In this document: positions 35,345 to 44,565 of the stretch, one piece after another
Layout of the letters: each line of letters opens with the position of its first letter
Numbering within the stretch: the first letter of the stretch is position 1
Source: Clostridiales bacterium
GTDB lineage: Bacteria; Bacillota; Clostridia; Oscillospirales; Oscillospiraceae
Direction: 5' to 3'
NCBI GenBank assembly: GCA_029008095.1
Contig: JAQXJB010000052.1
Span: forward strand, 124,001-188,000
DNA: 64,000 nt
Made by a program: the position numbers and the translations under genes
The notes under the pieces: generated by a model
Database searches by the model: none
What the model saw: the letters and a program-made list of their open reading frames with translations, nothing else
Told to the model about the DNA's origin: nothing

Positions 35345-35401
35345 TGTTTGTGATACAGTCTATTCCCTGCCTGTCCGGTTTATGACGGACTGCAGGCAAA
35401 C

Positions 35402-35431
35402 AAAAAGGCCAAGGTCAATGACCTCAGCCTG
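35402..35431 (-). terminator. Intrinsic terminator after MATE gene
   Basis: On the minus strand AGGCTGAGGTCA pairs with TGACCTTGGCCT (two G-U pairs), followed by TTTTTG. It lies about 60 nt past the MATE stop and separates it from the spoIIIA operon. Confidence 0.75.
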
Positions 35432-35490
35432 TTCGTTTTGATTATTCAATTATGTGATACCCGCCAAGCTATTCAAGGATTTCCCGTTCA

Positions 35491-36834
35491 TCAGTCCGCG
35501 TAATTCCGCATGAGCCTGCGGCTAAGGACTATCGCTATTATCATGGTCAACCCGTCGGCTATCGGAAAAGCGCTCCATATAAGGCGGATATCTCCGGTCA
35601 GGGACATGAGCCATGCCACGGGAACGAGGATGATAAGCTGGCGGCACATATTTACCAGCAATGTGTTCCGGGGCTTGCCGAGGGACTGAAAGGACGAGGA
35701 AAGCACCACCGTGCAGGCTCCGAGGGGCAGGGACAGGGCGCAGATGCGGATAGCTACCGTTCCGATGGCGTACATATTCTCCGTGGCGCTGAACATTGCC
35801 AGCAGAGGCTGGGTGGCTATCATATAGAAAAGCATCACCAGAAAAGAAACGGATATGCCTATTTTCAAAGCCAGCTTCAATGTTGCGCGCACCCGGTCGT
35901 ATTTCTTTGCGCCCCGGTTATAGGCAAGAATGGCGATGCTGCCGTTGTTCAGTCCGTAGACGGGCATGAAACCGAAACTCTGAAGCTTGAGCCAGATACC
36001 GAAGGCCGCGGTGGCGGTAGTGCTGACAGCGAGGAATATCTGGTTTATACAATAGGACATGACAGACGCCAGACCCACGGTGAGCATGGAGGGTATACCC
36101 ACGGCAAAGATGGACTTGAGTATCTCCGCGCTGGGCATCATGGCTTTCAGCCGGAAGCGCACGGCAGTATTCTTTTTTATATTGAAAAACAGCGCCAGCG
36201 CGGCGGCAACTATCTGACCGATGACCGTTGCCACGGCAGCGCCCGCCACACCCATTGCAGGGATGGGGCCAAGGCCGAAAATAAGCAGCGGGTCAAGGAT
36301 GATATTGAGTACCGCGCCCGTAGCCTGGCATATCATCGAAAGGGCGGAATTGCCCGTGGCGACCAACAGCTTTTCAAGTCCCTGACCGAAGAACGCGCCT
36401 ATCGAAACTACGCAGACGATGCGCATATAGCTGACGCCCGCTTCAATTATGGCAGGCTCGTCGGTCTGCATGGTATAGTAGAGCCTTGAAAACGCAAGAC
36501 CTATGACCACAAAAACAAGGCTGTAGCAAAGGGAGAGGAAATTCTGCGCATTTGCCGCCCGCTCGGCGGTCTCCCGGTCGCCCCGTCCCAGTGAGGCGGG
36601 CACAAGAGCCGTTATACCCACTCCGGTGCCGACTCCGATAGCCGTGACTACATTCTGCATGGGAAATGCTATGCCGACGGCGGCAAGCGCTTCCTCGCTT
36701 ATCCTGGCTACAAACATGGAGTCAACCACGTTGTAAAGAGCCTGGATAAGCATAGATATCATCATCGGCACAGACATGACCATCAGCAGCTTGCCGACAG
36801 GCATTACGCCGAGCTTATTCTGGGACTGTTCCAT
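35491..36834 (-). CDS. MATE family efflux transporter
   Basis: 447 aa with twelve predicted helices. MatE blocks are PMMISMLIQALYNVVDSMFV, GVGTGVGITALVPASLGRGD and the second-half repeat GIPSMLTVGLASVMSYCINQ. It belongs to the multidrug/Na+ antiporter group (NorM/DinF-like); the substrate is unknown. The ATG at 36834 is preferred to a GTG three codons earlier that lies inside the AGGTGA ribosome-binding site. It has its own promoter and no adjacent regulator. Confidence 0.93.
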   Translation of the reverse strand: MEQSQNKLGVMPVGKLLMVMSVPMMISMLIQALYNVVDSMFVARISEEALAAVGIAFPMQNVVTAIGVGTGVGITALVPASLGRGDRETAERAANAQNFLSLCYSLVFVVIGLAFSRLYYTMQTDEPAIIEAGVSYMRIVCVVSIGAFFGQGLEKLLVATGNSALSMICQATGAVLNIILDPLLIFGLGPIPAMGVAGAAVATVIGQIVAAALALFFNIKKNTAVRFRLKAMMPSAEILKSIFAVGIPSMLTVGLASVMSYCINQIFLAVSTTATAAFGIWLKLQSFGFMPVYGLNNGSIAILAYNRGAKKYDRVRATLKLALKIGISVSFLVMLFYMIATQPLLAMFSATENMYAIGTVAIRICALSLPLGACTVVLSSSFQSLGKPRNTLLVNMCRQLIILVPVAWLMSLTGDIRLIWSAFPIADGLTMIIAIVLSRRLMRNYAD

Positions 36835-36871
36835 GAGTATCACCTGTCTCTGTCTTTAGTGTGTTTGATTT

Positions 36872-36900
36872 ATTTTATCACTGTATTCGAAAAATTGCAA
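36872..36900 (-). promoter_or_regulatory. Putative sigma-A promoter of MATE gene
   Basis: Minus-strand TTGCAA, 17 nt, TAAAAT, about 38 nt upstream of the start. Confidence 0.65.
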
Positions 36901-36947
36901 CTCATCCGGCGCCTTTGGCCTGTGCAGCGATGCATAGCAATAGATAT

Positions 36948-36977
36948 GACCCCACGGGCATTGGATCCCGTGGGGTC
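36948..36977 (-). terminator. Terminator-like hairpin after cysteine desulfurase gene
   Basis: Perfect 11-bp stem (GACCCCACGGG and complement) with an 8-nt loop. Both flanks are only moderately T-rich (ATATCTATTG on the minus strand). It lies between the desulfurase stop and the MATE promoter. Confidence 0.65.
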
Positions 36978-37033
36978 TATTCCTACACAAAATCAATGGT
37001 GGAGCCTCAATATGCCTGAGCCAATGCTTTGAT

Positions 37034-38161
37034 TTAAGAGCGATGGTGAATGATGCTCTTCAGCTCACGGACAAAGTGCCAGACCTCCTGCTCGGTGTTA
37101 AAAGCGGAAAAGCTGAGGCGAACCGTACCGCTTTCATACGTTCCCACGGTCTGGTGAGCCAGCGGTGAGCAATGGAGTCCCGAGCGAACAGCTATGCCTC
37201 TCTCCGCGAGGGCTTCCGCCACGCTCTGGCAGTCCTCGCCCTTTACATTGAAGGACAGCACCGGGCTCTGGCAGTGTATATCCGGAGCGTAATACAGCTC
37301 CACCTCGTCAAGCTCCTTCATAGCCTTCACGGCAGCGCCAAGCAGACGCTTTTCATGGCGTGCTATCCGTTCCGTTCCAAGACGGCTGACAAAGCGTATA
37401 CCCTCCAGCAAGCCGGCAATACCGGGCATATTGTGCGTCCCGGCCTCCTGCCTATCCGGCAGATATTCCGGCATAAGCGCCAGCCGCGAATCGCTTCCGC
37501 TGCCGCCCTCCATGAGAGTCTCGCCCGACCGCCCGCAGAGCAATATGCCCGTTCCCTGGGGGCCGTAAAGCCCCTTGTGCCCCGGCATGGCTACAAAATC
37601 CGCGCCAAGCCGCTGAAAATCTATATCAAGCACCCCTGCCGCCTGGGATGCGTCAACAACGAGTGGTATCCTCCGCTCCCGGCAAAGCTTCGCTATCCGC
37701 TCAACGGGAAGCACAAAGCCGAAAACGTTGGACACATGATTCACCACCGCCAGCTTAGTTTCCGGCGTGAGTGCTTTATCAAAAGCCGCGACAGCGGCCT
37801 CTTCGTCGAAAAGCGGTGAGGCGGCTGCCGTTATCTTCGCGCCGATGGTATTCAGCGGGCGGCGGACGGAATTATGCTCATAACCGGATATGACCACCCG
37901 GTCGCCCGCACCAGCCAGACTTTTGATGGCAATATTCAAGGCGTGAGTAGCATTCATTGTGAACACAACCTGCTCCGGCTCAGGTACCTTGAAAAGCCCA
38001 GCCGCTGCGGTACGGCATTCATAGGCTTTTTCAGCGGCGGCCATTGCCGCGGGATGCCCTCCCCTGCCGGGACTTGCCAGACGTCCCACGGCTGAATACA
38101 TTGCCCGCCGCACCGCCTCCGGCTTGATGAGCGTGGTGGCGGCGTTATCGAAATATATCAC
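37034..38161 (-). CDS. Cysteine desulfurase family protein (class V aminotransferase)
   Basis: 375 aa PLP enzyme. The PLP lysine is K196 in MPGHKGLYGPQGTG; the candidate catalytic persulfide Cys is C331 in GLHCSPLAH. N-terminus YFDNAATTLIKP is typical. It fits the cysteine desulfurase subfamily related to SufS/CsdA but found without SufU or IscU. GTG start with a 4-nt overlap (GTGA) to the DUF3343 stop, so the two are translationally coupled. Likely role: sulfur (or selenium) mobilisation with its small partner. Confidence 0.9.
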   Translation of the reverse strand: MIYFDNAATTLIKPEAVRRAMYSAVGRLASPGRGGHPAAMAAAEKAYECRTAAAGLFKVPEPEQVVFTMNATHALNIAIKSLAGAGDRVVISGYEHNSVRRPLNTIGAKITAAASPLFDEEAAVAAFDKALTPETKLAVVNHVSNVFGFVLPVERIAKLCRERRIPLVVDASQAAGVLDIDFQRLGADFVAMPGHKGLYGPQGTGILLCGRSGETLMEGGSGSDSRLALMPEYLPDRQEAGTHNMPGIAGLLEGIRFVSRLGTERIARHEKRLLGAAVKAMKELDEVELYYAPDIHCQSPVLSFNVKGEDCQSVAEALAERGIAVRSGLHCSPLAHQTVGTYESGTVRLSFSAFNTEQEVWHFVRELKSIIHHRS

Positions 38162-38409
38162 CCTCTCACCTCTTCGCTGCCGCCGGGTCTGAGCAGGTAT
38201 ACCTTACCGTGGCTCAGTCCTTCCTCCTTCAGTGTCTTCAGGGCGGCGGACAAATTTTTCTCCCGCACCTTTACACCGTATGCGCAGCTCTCGCCAACTA
38301 TGTCAGCCGGCGGACGCATAACAATGGCGGTTATCCCCACCCTTTCCAAAGCCTTCGCTGTGCGTTGTGCATATGTCAGCGAGCGGCATACGATTATATA
38401 ATGCACCAC
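38158..38409 (-). CDS. DUF3343 small protein, putative S/Se carrier partner
   Basis: 83 aa from a GTG start with AAAGGAG 8 nt upstream; a second GTG follows directly. The sequence VHYIIVCRSLTYAQRTAKAL, GITAIVMRPPADIVGESCAYGV and KNLSAALKTLKEEGL matches DUF3343, described in database names as putative Se/S carrier-like. The Cys in GESCAYGVKV is the candidate carrier residue. Coupled to the cysteine desulfurase, which supports a persulfide-acceptor role; this is inference. Confidence 0.8.
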   Translation of the reverse strand: MVHYIIVCRSLTYAQRTAKALERVGITAIVMRPPADIVGESCAYGVKVREKNLSAALKTLKEEGLSHGKVYLLRPGGSEEVRG

Positions 38410-38438
38410 GCATGATTCTCCTTTCACACAGAACAAAT

Positions 38439-38464
38439 ACCGGGATGCCTGCAGGCGTCCCGGT
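38439..38464 (-). terminator. Terminator-like hairpin after lon
   Basis: ACCGGGA/TCCCGGT stem extended by GCC/GGC (inner palindrome GCCTGCAGGC); minus-strand tail ATTTGTTCTG. It lies 29 nt beyond the lon stop. Confidence 0.7.
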
Positions 38465-38492
38465 ATATCTTATGCTCTATACGGTTTTGCGG

Positions 38493-40823
38493 TTACTTCA
38501 CCAGAGCGATATCGAGTATCTTATCGATATGGTCAGTGGGGATAAATTCCAGAGCAGCGCGGACATCCTGGTCAATATCCTCCAGATCACGCTCGTTATC
38601 CGCGGGGATTATGACCGTCTTTACGCCGGAGCGCAAGGCCGCCATCGTCTTTTCCTTCAGTCCGCCAATGGCAAGAACTCTGCCGCGAAGGGTTATCTCG
38701 CCGGTCATGGCGATATCCTTTCGGACGGGCTTCTCCGTAAGGGCGGATATCATGGCCAAGGTAACGGTTATACCAGCGGAGGGACCATCCTTGGGCACCG
38801 CGCCCTCCGGGAAATGGATATGTATATCCTTGGTCTTATAGAACTCGGGGTCAATGCCCAGCTTCTCGGCACGGCTGCGAATATAGGTGAAGCCCGCTTT
38901 CGCGGATTCCTTCATCACGTCGCCCAGATTGCCGGTAAGCTCCAGCTTGCCGCTGCCGGGCATTACGTTGACCTCAACATCCAATATCTCGCCGCCCACG
39001 CTCGTCCATGCAAGGCCGCGGACAAGGCCTGGCTCATTATCCTTGCGGAGCGTGTCCTGCTTATAGCGGCGTGTGCCCAGATAATCCTCAAGATTTTTTA
39101 CGGAGACGGTCACGCTCTTCTTCTCGCCCTCAGCCAGAATGACGGCTGCTTTGCGGCATATCTTGGCAAGCTGACGTTCAAGAATACGCACGCCGGATTC
39201 CTTCGTATAGCCCGCTATGACCTCCCGGAGCACCTCGTCGCTTATCTTCAGCTCTCTTGCCTTCAGACCATGCTTGCCTCGCTGCTTGGGCAGCAGATGG
39301 TCGCGGGCGATATGCAGCTTCTCCTCGTCGGTGTAGCTGCTCAGCTCGATGACCTCCATACGGTCCAGCAGCGGCCGGGGTATGGTCGACGTGGTGTTGG
39401 CGGTGGTTATAAACAGAACATCAGAGAGGTCGAAGGGCACCTCAAGGTAATGGTCGCGGAAGGTGGAATTCTGCTCAGCGTCCAAAGCCTCAAGCAGTGC
39501 CGCGGAGGGGTCGCCGCGGTAATCGCTGCCGAGCTTATCTATCTCGTCCAGCAGTATGAGCGGGTTTCTGCTGCCGGCCTGGCTTACGGCATTTATTATA
39601 CGGCCGGGCATGGCGCCCACATAGGTCTTTCTGTGGCCGCGAATCTCGGCTTCATCATGAACGCCGCCGAGAGCAACGCGGGCGAGCTTGCGGTTGAGAG
39701 CCTTGGCTATGCTCATGCCTATGGAGGTCTTGCCCGTTCCCGGAGGACCAACAAGGCAGAGAATGTCGCCCTTGGCCTTGGGAGCTATCTGCTTGACGGC
39801 AACAAATTCGATGATGCGCTCCTTGACCTTTTCGAGGCCGTAGTGGTCCTCATCCAGTATTTTTCTGGTTTCCGCGATGTCCACTCGTTCCTTAGTGGTC
39901 TTGTTCCAGGGAAGCTCAAGGCAGGTATCCAGATAGGTGCGGGTAACGGCGGCATCAGCGGAGTTCAAGCCCTGCTTCATCAGGCGCTTGAGCTCCTTTT
40001 CAAACTTCTCGATGACCTCCTCGGGAGCACCGCAGGATGCTATCTTCTCCCGATACTCGTCTATCTCGGTACCGAAGTCCATATCGTCCTCACCCAGCTC
40101 ATACTGGATGGTGCGTATCTGCTCTCGCAGGAACTGCTCGCGGTGGCCGCGCATCATGCGTCCCTGGGTCTTTTCGCGAATCTCGTTTTCTACGGCGAGA
40201 ATATCTATCTCGTTTTCAAGGATGGCATTGAGCTTCTCAAGGCGCTTTACCACCCAGGGCTCTTCCAATATTTTCTGTTTGTCGCTGTGCTTCAGGAAAA
40301 GATTCTGCGCCAAATAATCGGCTATGTAGCCCGCGCCGCTGTCACCGCTGATATTGACGATGATGTCATTATTCATGGGAGGCGCAAGCTCAATGTATCT
40401 GGCTACCAGCCCCCGGGTATAACGTATCAGAGCCTCCACCTTTTCACTGCTGGTGCTGGGCTCCAGCTCAGGGATCTCGGAAACATCCGCAACAAAGTAC
40501 GGGAAAGTCTGTATAGTGTCCTTGATGCGTGCCCGGTTAAGGCCTTCAACGAGCACCCGCATACCACCGCCCGGTATTTTCAGCACCTGGCGGATGTTGC
40601 AGACTGTACCCACAACATAAAGTTCCTCGGGTTCGGGGTCATCCACATTGATATCTATCTGAGCCAGCAAAAATACGCGCCTGTCGGCGCTCATAGCGGC
40701 CTCAAGAGCGGCTATTGACTTGGGGCGCTCAATATCAAAATTCAGAATCGTGCGCGGAAAGGCTGAGATACCTCTGAGGGCTATCATCGGCAGCCTTTCA
40801 ATGTCGGAGCAGTATTCGCTCAT
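38493..40823 (-). CDS. lon: ATP-dependent protease Lon
   Basis: 776 aa. N-terminal LON substrate domain (LPMIALRGISAFPRTILNFD), AAA+ domain with Walker A GPPGTGKTS and LLDEIDKLG, and a serine-lysine protease domain with PKDGPSAGIT (Ser near residue 681) and a conserved Lys about 40 residues on (GGLKEKTMAALRSG). Last gene of tig-clpP-clpX-lon. The ribosome-binding site AAGGAGGGAAAGGT is preceded by a degenerate T-arm-like palindrome. Confidence 0.97.
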   Translation of the reverse strand: MSEYCSDIERLPMIALRGISAFPRTILNFDIERPKSIAALEAAMSADRRVFLLAQIDINVDDPEPEELYVVGTVCNIRQVLKIPGGGMRVLVEGLNRARIKDTIQTFPYFVADVSEIPELEPSTSSEKVEALIRYTRGLVARYIELAPPMNNDIIVNISGDSGAGYIADYLAQNLFLKHSDKQKILEEPWVVKRLEKLNAILENEIDILAVENEIREKTQGRMMRGHREQFLREQIRTIQYELGEDDMDFGTEIDEYREKIASCGAPEEVIEKFEKELKRLMKQGLNSADAAVTRTYLDTCLELPWNKTTKERVDIAETRKILDEDHYGLEKVKERIIEFVAVKQIAPKAKGDILCLVGPPGTGKTSIGMSIAKALNRKLARVALGGVHDEAEIRGHRKTYVGAMPGRIINAVSQAGSRNPLILLDEIDKLGSDYRGDPSAALLEALDAEQNSTFRDHYLEVPFDLSDVLFITTANTTSTIPRPLLDRMEVIELSSYTDEEKLHIARDHLLPKQRGKHGLKARELKISDEVLREVIAGYTKESGVRILERQLAKICRKAAVILAEGEKKSVTVSVKNLEDYLGTRRYKQDTLRKDNEPGLVRGLAWTSVGGEILDVEVNVMPGSGKLELTGNLGDVMKESAKAGFTYIRSRAEKLGIDPEFYKTKDIHIHFPEGAVPKDGPSAGITVTLAMISALTEKPVRKDIAMTGEITLRGRVLAIGGLKEKTMAALRSGVKTVIIPADNERDLEDIDQDVRAALEFIPTDHIDKILDIALVK

Positions 40824-40837
40824 ACCTTTCCCTCCTT

Positions 40838-40873
40838 AAAGGCAGTGGGAACTATCCCGTGCCGTTTTTTCAT
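40838..40873 (-). repeat. Extragenic palindrome copy C (degenerate) upstream of lon
   Basis: On the minus strand GAAAAAACGGCACGGG, ATAGTT, CCCACTGCC, then TTTAAGGAGG. It aligns with the left end of the 35066 element (GAAAAAACCGGCACGGG ... GATGCCTTA) but has lost the exact T-arm loop. The lon Shine-Dalgarno begins inside its outer edge. Confidence 0.65.
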
Positions 40874-40884
40874 TAGTATAAACG

Positions 40885-40930
40885 GCCCCCGCCGGAGCGC
40901 TCATATAAGCGCTCCCATTCGGAGGCCGCA
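40885..40930 (-). terminator. Hairpin after clpX
   Basis: GGAGCGCT/AGCGCTCC with a 6-nt loop inside a second stem CGGCC/GGCCG. The minus-strand tail after the outer stem (GTTTATACT) is weakly U-rich, so it may be a partial terminator between clpX and lon. Confidence 0.5.
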
Positions 40931-40939
40931 AGCTTTATT

Positions 40940-42217
40940 TCACTCTGCCTCGGCAGCCTCCGCAATTGCTTTTGCGGCACGGATAAGCTGGGGCTTTTCC
41001 TCGCCCTTTACACAGGCATCGGTAATGACTATTTTCTCTATGGTCTCGTCGGACGGCACGGTATACATGATCTCAGTCATCATGCCTTCCATTATGCTGC
41101 GCAGACCTCGGGCGCCGATATCCATTTCCAGCGCCTTATCGGCCACTGCCTCAAGAGCTTCTTTGGTGAACTCCAGTTCAACATGATCGAAGCCAAGCAT
41201 GGCCTGATACTGCTTGGTGATGGCGTTTCTTGGCTCTGTGAGGATACGCACCAAGTCATCGCGGGTGAGCGAATCCAGAGGAGTAATGACCGGCAGACGG
41301 CCAACCAGCTCGGGAATAATACCGAACTTGAGGATGTCATGAGACTGGACGTTGGCAAGGATCGCGCCCACGTCCTTCTCCTCCTTCTTCTTTATCTCTG
41401 CTCCGAAGCCTATGGACTTCCTGTTCATGCGGTTCTCGATGATCTTTTCAAGACCCGCAAAGGCGCCGCCGCAGATGAAGAGGATATTGGTCGTATCTAT
41501 CTTGATGAACTCCTGATGAGGATGCTTTCTTCCGCCCTGAGGAGGAACGTTGGCAACAGTACCCTCCAGTATCTTCAGCAAGGCCTGCTGAACGCCCTCG
41601 CCGCTTACATCGCGGGTAATGGAGGTATTCTCGCTCTTGCGGGATATCTTATCGATCTCATCCACATAGATGATACCGCGCTGAGCCAGCTCCACATCAA
41701 AATCCGCGGCCTGGAGCAGGCGGAGCAGGATATTCTCCACGTCATCGCCAACATAGCCGGCCTCGGTAAGAGTGGTGGCATCGGCGATGGCGAAGGGAAC
41801 CTTCAGTATCTTGGCCAGCGTCTGGGCAAAGAGCGTTTTTCCGCTGCCGGTGGGGCCGAGGAGCAGAATATTGCTCTTCTGCAGGTCCACATCGGTTTTT
41901 CCGCCGTAAACTATTCTCTTATAGTGGTTATAGACCGCAACGCTCAAGGCTATTTTTGTACGCTCCTGGCCGATTATATACTCGTCCAGAAAGGCCTTTA
42001 TCTCCTTGGGCTTAGGCAGATCAGTGGAGAGTCCCGGAACGCTGGTGATATTCTTGCCGGCAGGCATTTCCATCTCGTCGCCGATAATATCGACGCAGAG
42101 CTTGACGCACTCATCGCAGATGAATGCGTTGCGGCCGGCTATGATGCGCTCCACCTCGTCTTGGGCTTTGCCGCAGAAGGAGCAGCGCACCGGTCTTCTT
42201 TCATCGGTTTTTGGCAT
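40940..42217 (-). CDS. clpX: ATP-dependent Clp protease ATP-binding subunit ClpX
   Basis: 425 aa. Zinc-binding domain with C12, C15, C34, C37; AAA+ domain with Walker [16 protein letters not shown], Walker B YVDEIDKI, and the ClpP-docking loop IGFGAE. It unfolds tagged substrates for ClpP. GAGGTACTGAAAT lies before the ATG. It follows clpP after 28 nt. Confidence 0.97.
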   Translation of the reverse strand: MPKTDERRPVRCSFCGKAQDEVERIIAGRNAFICDECVKLCVDIIGDEMEMPAGKNITSVPGLSTDLPKPKEIKAFLDEYIIGQERTKIALSVAVYNHYKRIVYGGKTDVDLQKSNILLLGPTGSGKTLFAQTLAKILKVPFAIADATTLTEAGYVGDDVENILLRLLQAADFDVELAQRGIIYVDEIDKISRKSENTSITRDVSGEGVQQALLKILEGTVANVPPQGGRKHPHQEFIKIDTTNILFICGGAFAGLEKIIENRMNRKSIGFGAEIKKKEEKDVGAILANVQSHDILKFGIIPELVGRLPVITPLDSLTRDDLVRILTEPRNAITKQYQAMLGFDHVELEFTKEALEAVADKALEMDIGARGLRSIMEGMMTEIMYTVPSDETIEKIVITDACVKGEEKPQLIRAAKAIAEAAEAE

Positions 42218-42245
42218 ATTTCAGTACCTCTGCCTCCGGTAATTT

Positions 42246-42827
42246 TTATCTCTTATAGATAACCTTATCAATAAGGCCATACTCACAGGCTTCCTCCGCG
42301 TCCATGAAATGGTCGCGCTCGCAGTCGCGCTCAACTACCTCAATAGGCTTACCGGTGTTCGCGGCAAGGATGGAATTGAGCTTTTTCTTGGTGTGCGCGA
42401 TGCGGGCGGCCTGTATCTGGATGTCGGTCTCCTGACCCTGAGCGCCGCCGGAGGGCTGATGGATCATGATCTCGGCGTTGGGCAGGGCGAAACGCTTGCC
42501 CTTGGTGCCGGAGGAGAGCAGGAACGCGCCCATACTGGCGGCCATGCCGACGCAGATGGTGGAAACATCAGCCTTTATATACTGCATAGTGTCATAGATG
42601 GCCATACCCGCGGTCACGGAGCCGCCGGGGCTGTTGATATAAAACTGAATATCCTTATCAGGATCCTGGGCTTCGAGATAAAGAAGCTGGGCAACGATAA
42701 GGCTGGCGGTAGTGTCGTTCACTTCCTCGGAAAGGAAAATGATACGGTCATTCAAAAGGCGCGAGAAGATGTCATAAGAACGTTCTCCTCTCGAGGTCTG
42801 CTCAACTACATATGGGACAAGGCTCAT
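42246..42827 (-). CDS. clpP: ATP-dependent Clp protease proteolytic subunit ClpP
   Basis: 193 aa serine protease. Catalytic Ser in [16 protein letters not shown] and His in [13 protein letters not shown]; Asp in the C-terminal third. N-terminus [20 protein letters not shown] is standard. The start at 42827 has AAGGAGG 8 nt upstream; the open frame before it is leader. It follows tig. Confidence 0.97.
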   Translation of the reverse strand: MSLVPYVVEQTSRGERSYDIFSRLLNDRIIFLSEEVNDTTASLIVAQLLYLEAQDPDKDIQFYINSPGGSVTAGMAIYDTMQYIKADVSTICVGMAASMGAFLLSSGTKGKRFALPNAEIMIHQPSGGAQGQETDIQIQAARIAHTKKKLNSILAANTGKPIEVVERDCERDHFMDAEEACEYGLIDKVIYKR

Positions 42828-42875
42828 GTGTCGTTCCTCCTTTTCCAATTCATTATAAAGCATGCGCTGAATAAC

Positions 42876-42911
42876 GTTTTTCGGCGCTGCCGCGAAATTA
42901 GCGGCAGCGAC
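42876..42911 (-). other. Strong hairpin in the tig-clpP gap without U-tract
   Basis: GTCGCTGCCGC and GCGGCAGCGCC form a 10-11 bp stem with loop TAATTTC. The downstream flank is GAAAAACG, so it is not a standard terminator. It may mark an RNA processing or stability site between tig and clpP. The 141-nt gap also contains two TATAAT sequences that could serve a clpP promoter, but no convincing -35. Confidence 0.5.
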
Positions 42912-42968
42912 CGAAAATAACTTACATATAAAATCGACAGTTTCGATTATATCCGAAATAACGGAAAA

Positions 42969-44399
42969 TTATTCCTCAGTGGCCTCTGCGGCTTCCTCGG
43001 TCTTTTCCTCTTCCTTGGGCTCGGCAGCCTTCTTGGTGGTCTTTCTGGTGGTCTTCTTGGCAGGCTTCTTCTCCTCAGCGGGCGCCTCGGTCTCTTCCTT
43101 CTTCTCCTCTTCCTTGGGCTCGGGGAGAGCAACGGCGTTCTCGATAACAAAATCAGCGGCCTTGGTCATGAGGATGCTGTCGGTAAGCACCTCGACATCG
43201 AAGAAGTCCTTAACAGACTCAAGCTCGACATGGTACATATCGGCCATCTTCTGATATTCCTTCTCCTTATCCTCGTCGGTAACGGTGATGTTCTCAAGCT
43301 CAGCAATCTTGGTAAGAGCCAGCTCACTCTTTATCTGTTTCTCAGCGCCGGGACGGCTCTGAGCCTTGAACTGCTCCAGCGTCATGCCGAACATCTTGAG
43401 GTACTGCTCAAAGGGCATACCCTGAGACTCGATGCGCTGGGCATAATCCTCAACCACGCGATCAACGCGCTCATCGATCATGGCATCGTTGATATCGGCC
43501 TGCATGTTCTCCTCGATCTGGGCAAGGAGCAGATCCAGGAAAGCGTCGCGGCTATCCTTGGACTTTTTCTCATAGAGCTTATCATAGATGCTCTTCTTGT
43601 ACTCCTCGAGGGTGTCAAACTCAGAAACATCCTTAGCGAACTCGTCATCCAGCTCGGGAAGGATTTTCTCCTTGACCTCGTGTACCTTTACCTTGAACAC
43701 AGCGGGCTTACCGGCCAGCTCTGCGGAATGGTACTCGGTGGGGAAGGTCACGTTTACTTCAACATCGTCGCCGGCCTTGGCGCCGATGAGCTGAACCTCA
43801 AAGCCGGGGATGAAGGTGTTGGAGCCTATTTCAAGGCTGTAGCCCTCGCCCTTGCCGCCTTCGAAGGCAACACCCTCGTTGAAGCCCTCGTAGTCGATGA
43901 CAACGGTGTCGCCGAACTTGGCCTCGCGCTCAACGGTCTCGATGCTGCTGTTTCTGTTTCTGAGAGTATCGATCTCAGCGTTGATCTCATAATCCTCTAC
44001 CTTGACTTCCTTGCGGACAGCCTCAAGGCCCTTATACTGGCCCAGGGTGACTTCGGGGTATACTACGGTGATGATGGTGAGCTCCAGAGCTTTATCATCG
44101 GTGACATTCGCGTTCTCCAGAGAAGGAGCGGCAACTACCTTCAGTTCCTTTTCCTTAACGGCAAAGTAATATGCCTCGGGAGCGAGCTCGTTGATAGCGT
44201 CATCATAGAAAACACCCTCGCCGTACATCTTCTCGATGATGGTACGGGAAGCCTTGCCCTTTCTGAAGCCGGGAATGTATATGGAGTTTTTGTTCTTCTT
44301 ATAGGCTGCGGTGAGAGCCTTATCGAACTCTTCGGGGCTTACGGTAACGGTGACCGCTACGGCGCTGTTTTCTCTTTTTTCAAGGTTTTTTACTTCCAT
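42969..44399 (-). CDS. tig: Trigger factor with long charged C-terminal tail
   Basis: 476 aa ribosome-bound chaperone and prolyl isomerase. Ribosome-binding signature PGFRKGKASRTIIEKMYG near residue 45, FKBP domain with DTVVIDYEGFNEGVAFEGGK, and a C-terminal chaperone domain. The last ~55 residues form a low-complexity Glu/Lys tail (EEKKPAKKTTRKTTKKAAEP) beyond the normal end. The start at 44399 has GGGAGGA upstream; the earlier in-frame start lies before it. First gene of tig-clpP-clpX-lon. Confidence 0.95.
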   Translation of the reverse strand: MEVKNLEKRENSAVAVTVTVSPEEFDKALTAAYKKNKNSIYIPGFRKGKASRTIIEKMYGEGVFYDDAINELAPEAYYFAVKEKELKVVAAPSLENANVTDDKALELTIITVVYPEVTLGQYKGLEAVRKEVKVEDYEINAEIDTLRNRNSSIETVEREAKFGDTVVIDYEGFNEGVAFEGGKGEGYSLEIGSNTFIPGFEVQLIGAKAGDDVEVNVTFPTEYHSAELAGKPAVFKVKVHEVKEKILPELDDEFAKDVSEFDTLEEYKKSIYDKLYEKKSKDSRDAFLDLLLAQIEENMQADINDAMIDERVDRVVEDYAQRIESQGMPFEQYLKMFGMTLEQFKAQSRPGAEKQIKSELALTKIAELENITVTDEDKEKEYQKMADMYHVELESVKDFFDVEVLTDSILMTKAADFVIENAVALPEPKEEEKKEETEAPAEEKKPAKKTTRKTTKKAAEPKEEEKTEEAAEATEE

Positions 44400-44513
44400 C
44401 TTTGGTTGTCCTCCCATATTTATACCGGCTTGGGCATATTATCCCCGCCGTTATGACTTCAAAATATATGACATTTTTCTGCCATTTTACGCTACTTTGC
44501 ATAATGCCTTGCT

Positions 44514-44542
44514 ATCATAACAAATTATTTCGGATATTTCCA
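44514..44542 (-). promoter_or_regulatory. Possible tig promoter
   Basis: Minus-strand TGGAAA, 17 nt, TATGAT in an A/T-rich gap about 115 nt before tig. The -35 is poor, so the call is tentative. Confidence 0.35.
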
Positions 44543-44565
44543 TAGTTTTTTGAAAATATTTTGTT

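Larger units (their letters stand above)
35047..35490. other. 444-nt gap between MATE gene and spoIIIAA
   Basis: It holds the 279-bp foldback element (35066-35344), a hairpin TGCCTGTCCG/CGGACTGCAGGCA at 35368-35399, the MATE terminator (35402-35431) and no credible ORF. Any spoIIIA promoter has to lie here. Apparent short frames within the element are by-products of its palindromes. Confidence 0.7.

Noticed and set aside
35275..35346. Possible tRNA: CGGGTTCGACTCCCG T-arm and AAGGCA/TGCCTT acceptor-like pairing
   Set aside because: Only about 31 nt lie between the acceptor-like 5' strand and the T-arm, so D- and anticodon arms cannot both form; the piece is the tip of a terminal inverted repeat.
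38367..40718. A 783-codon open frame on the plus strand, antisense to lon
   Set aside because: It mirrors lon, whose codon choice avoids triplets that read as stops on the other strand. It lacks a ribosome-binding site and resembles no protein family.
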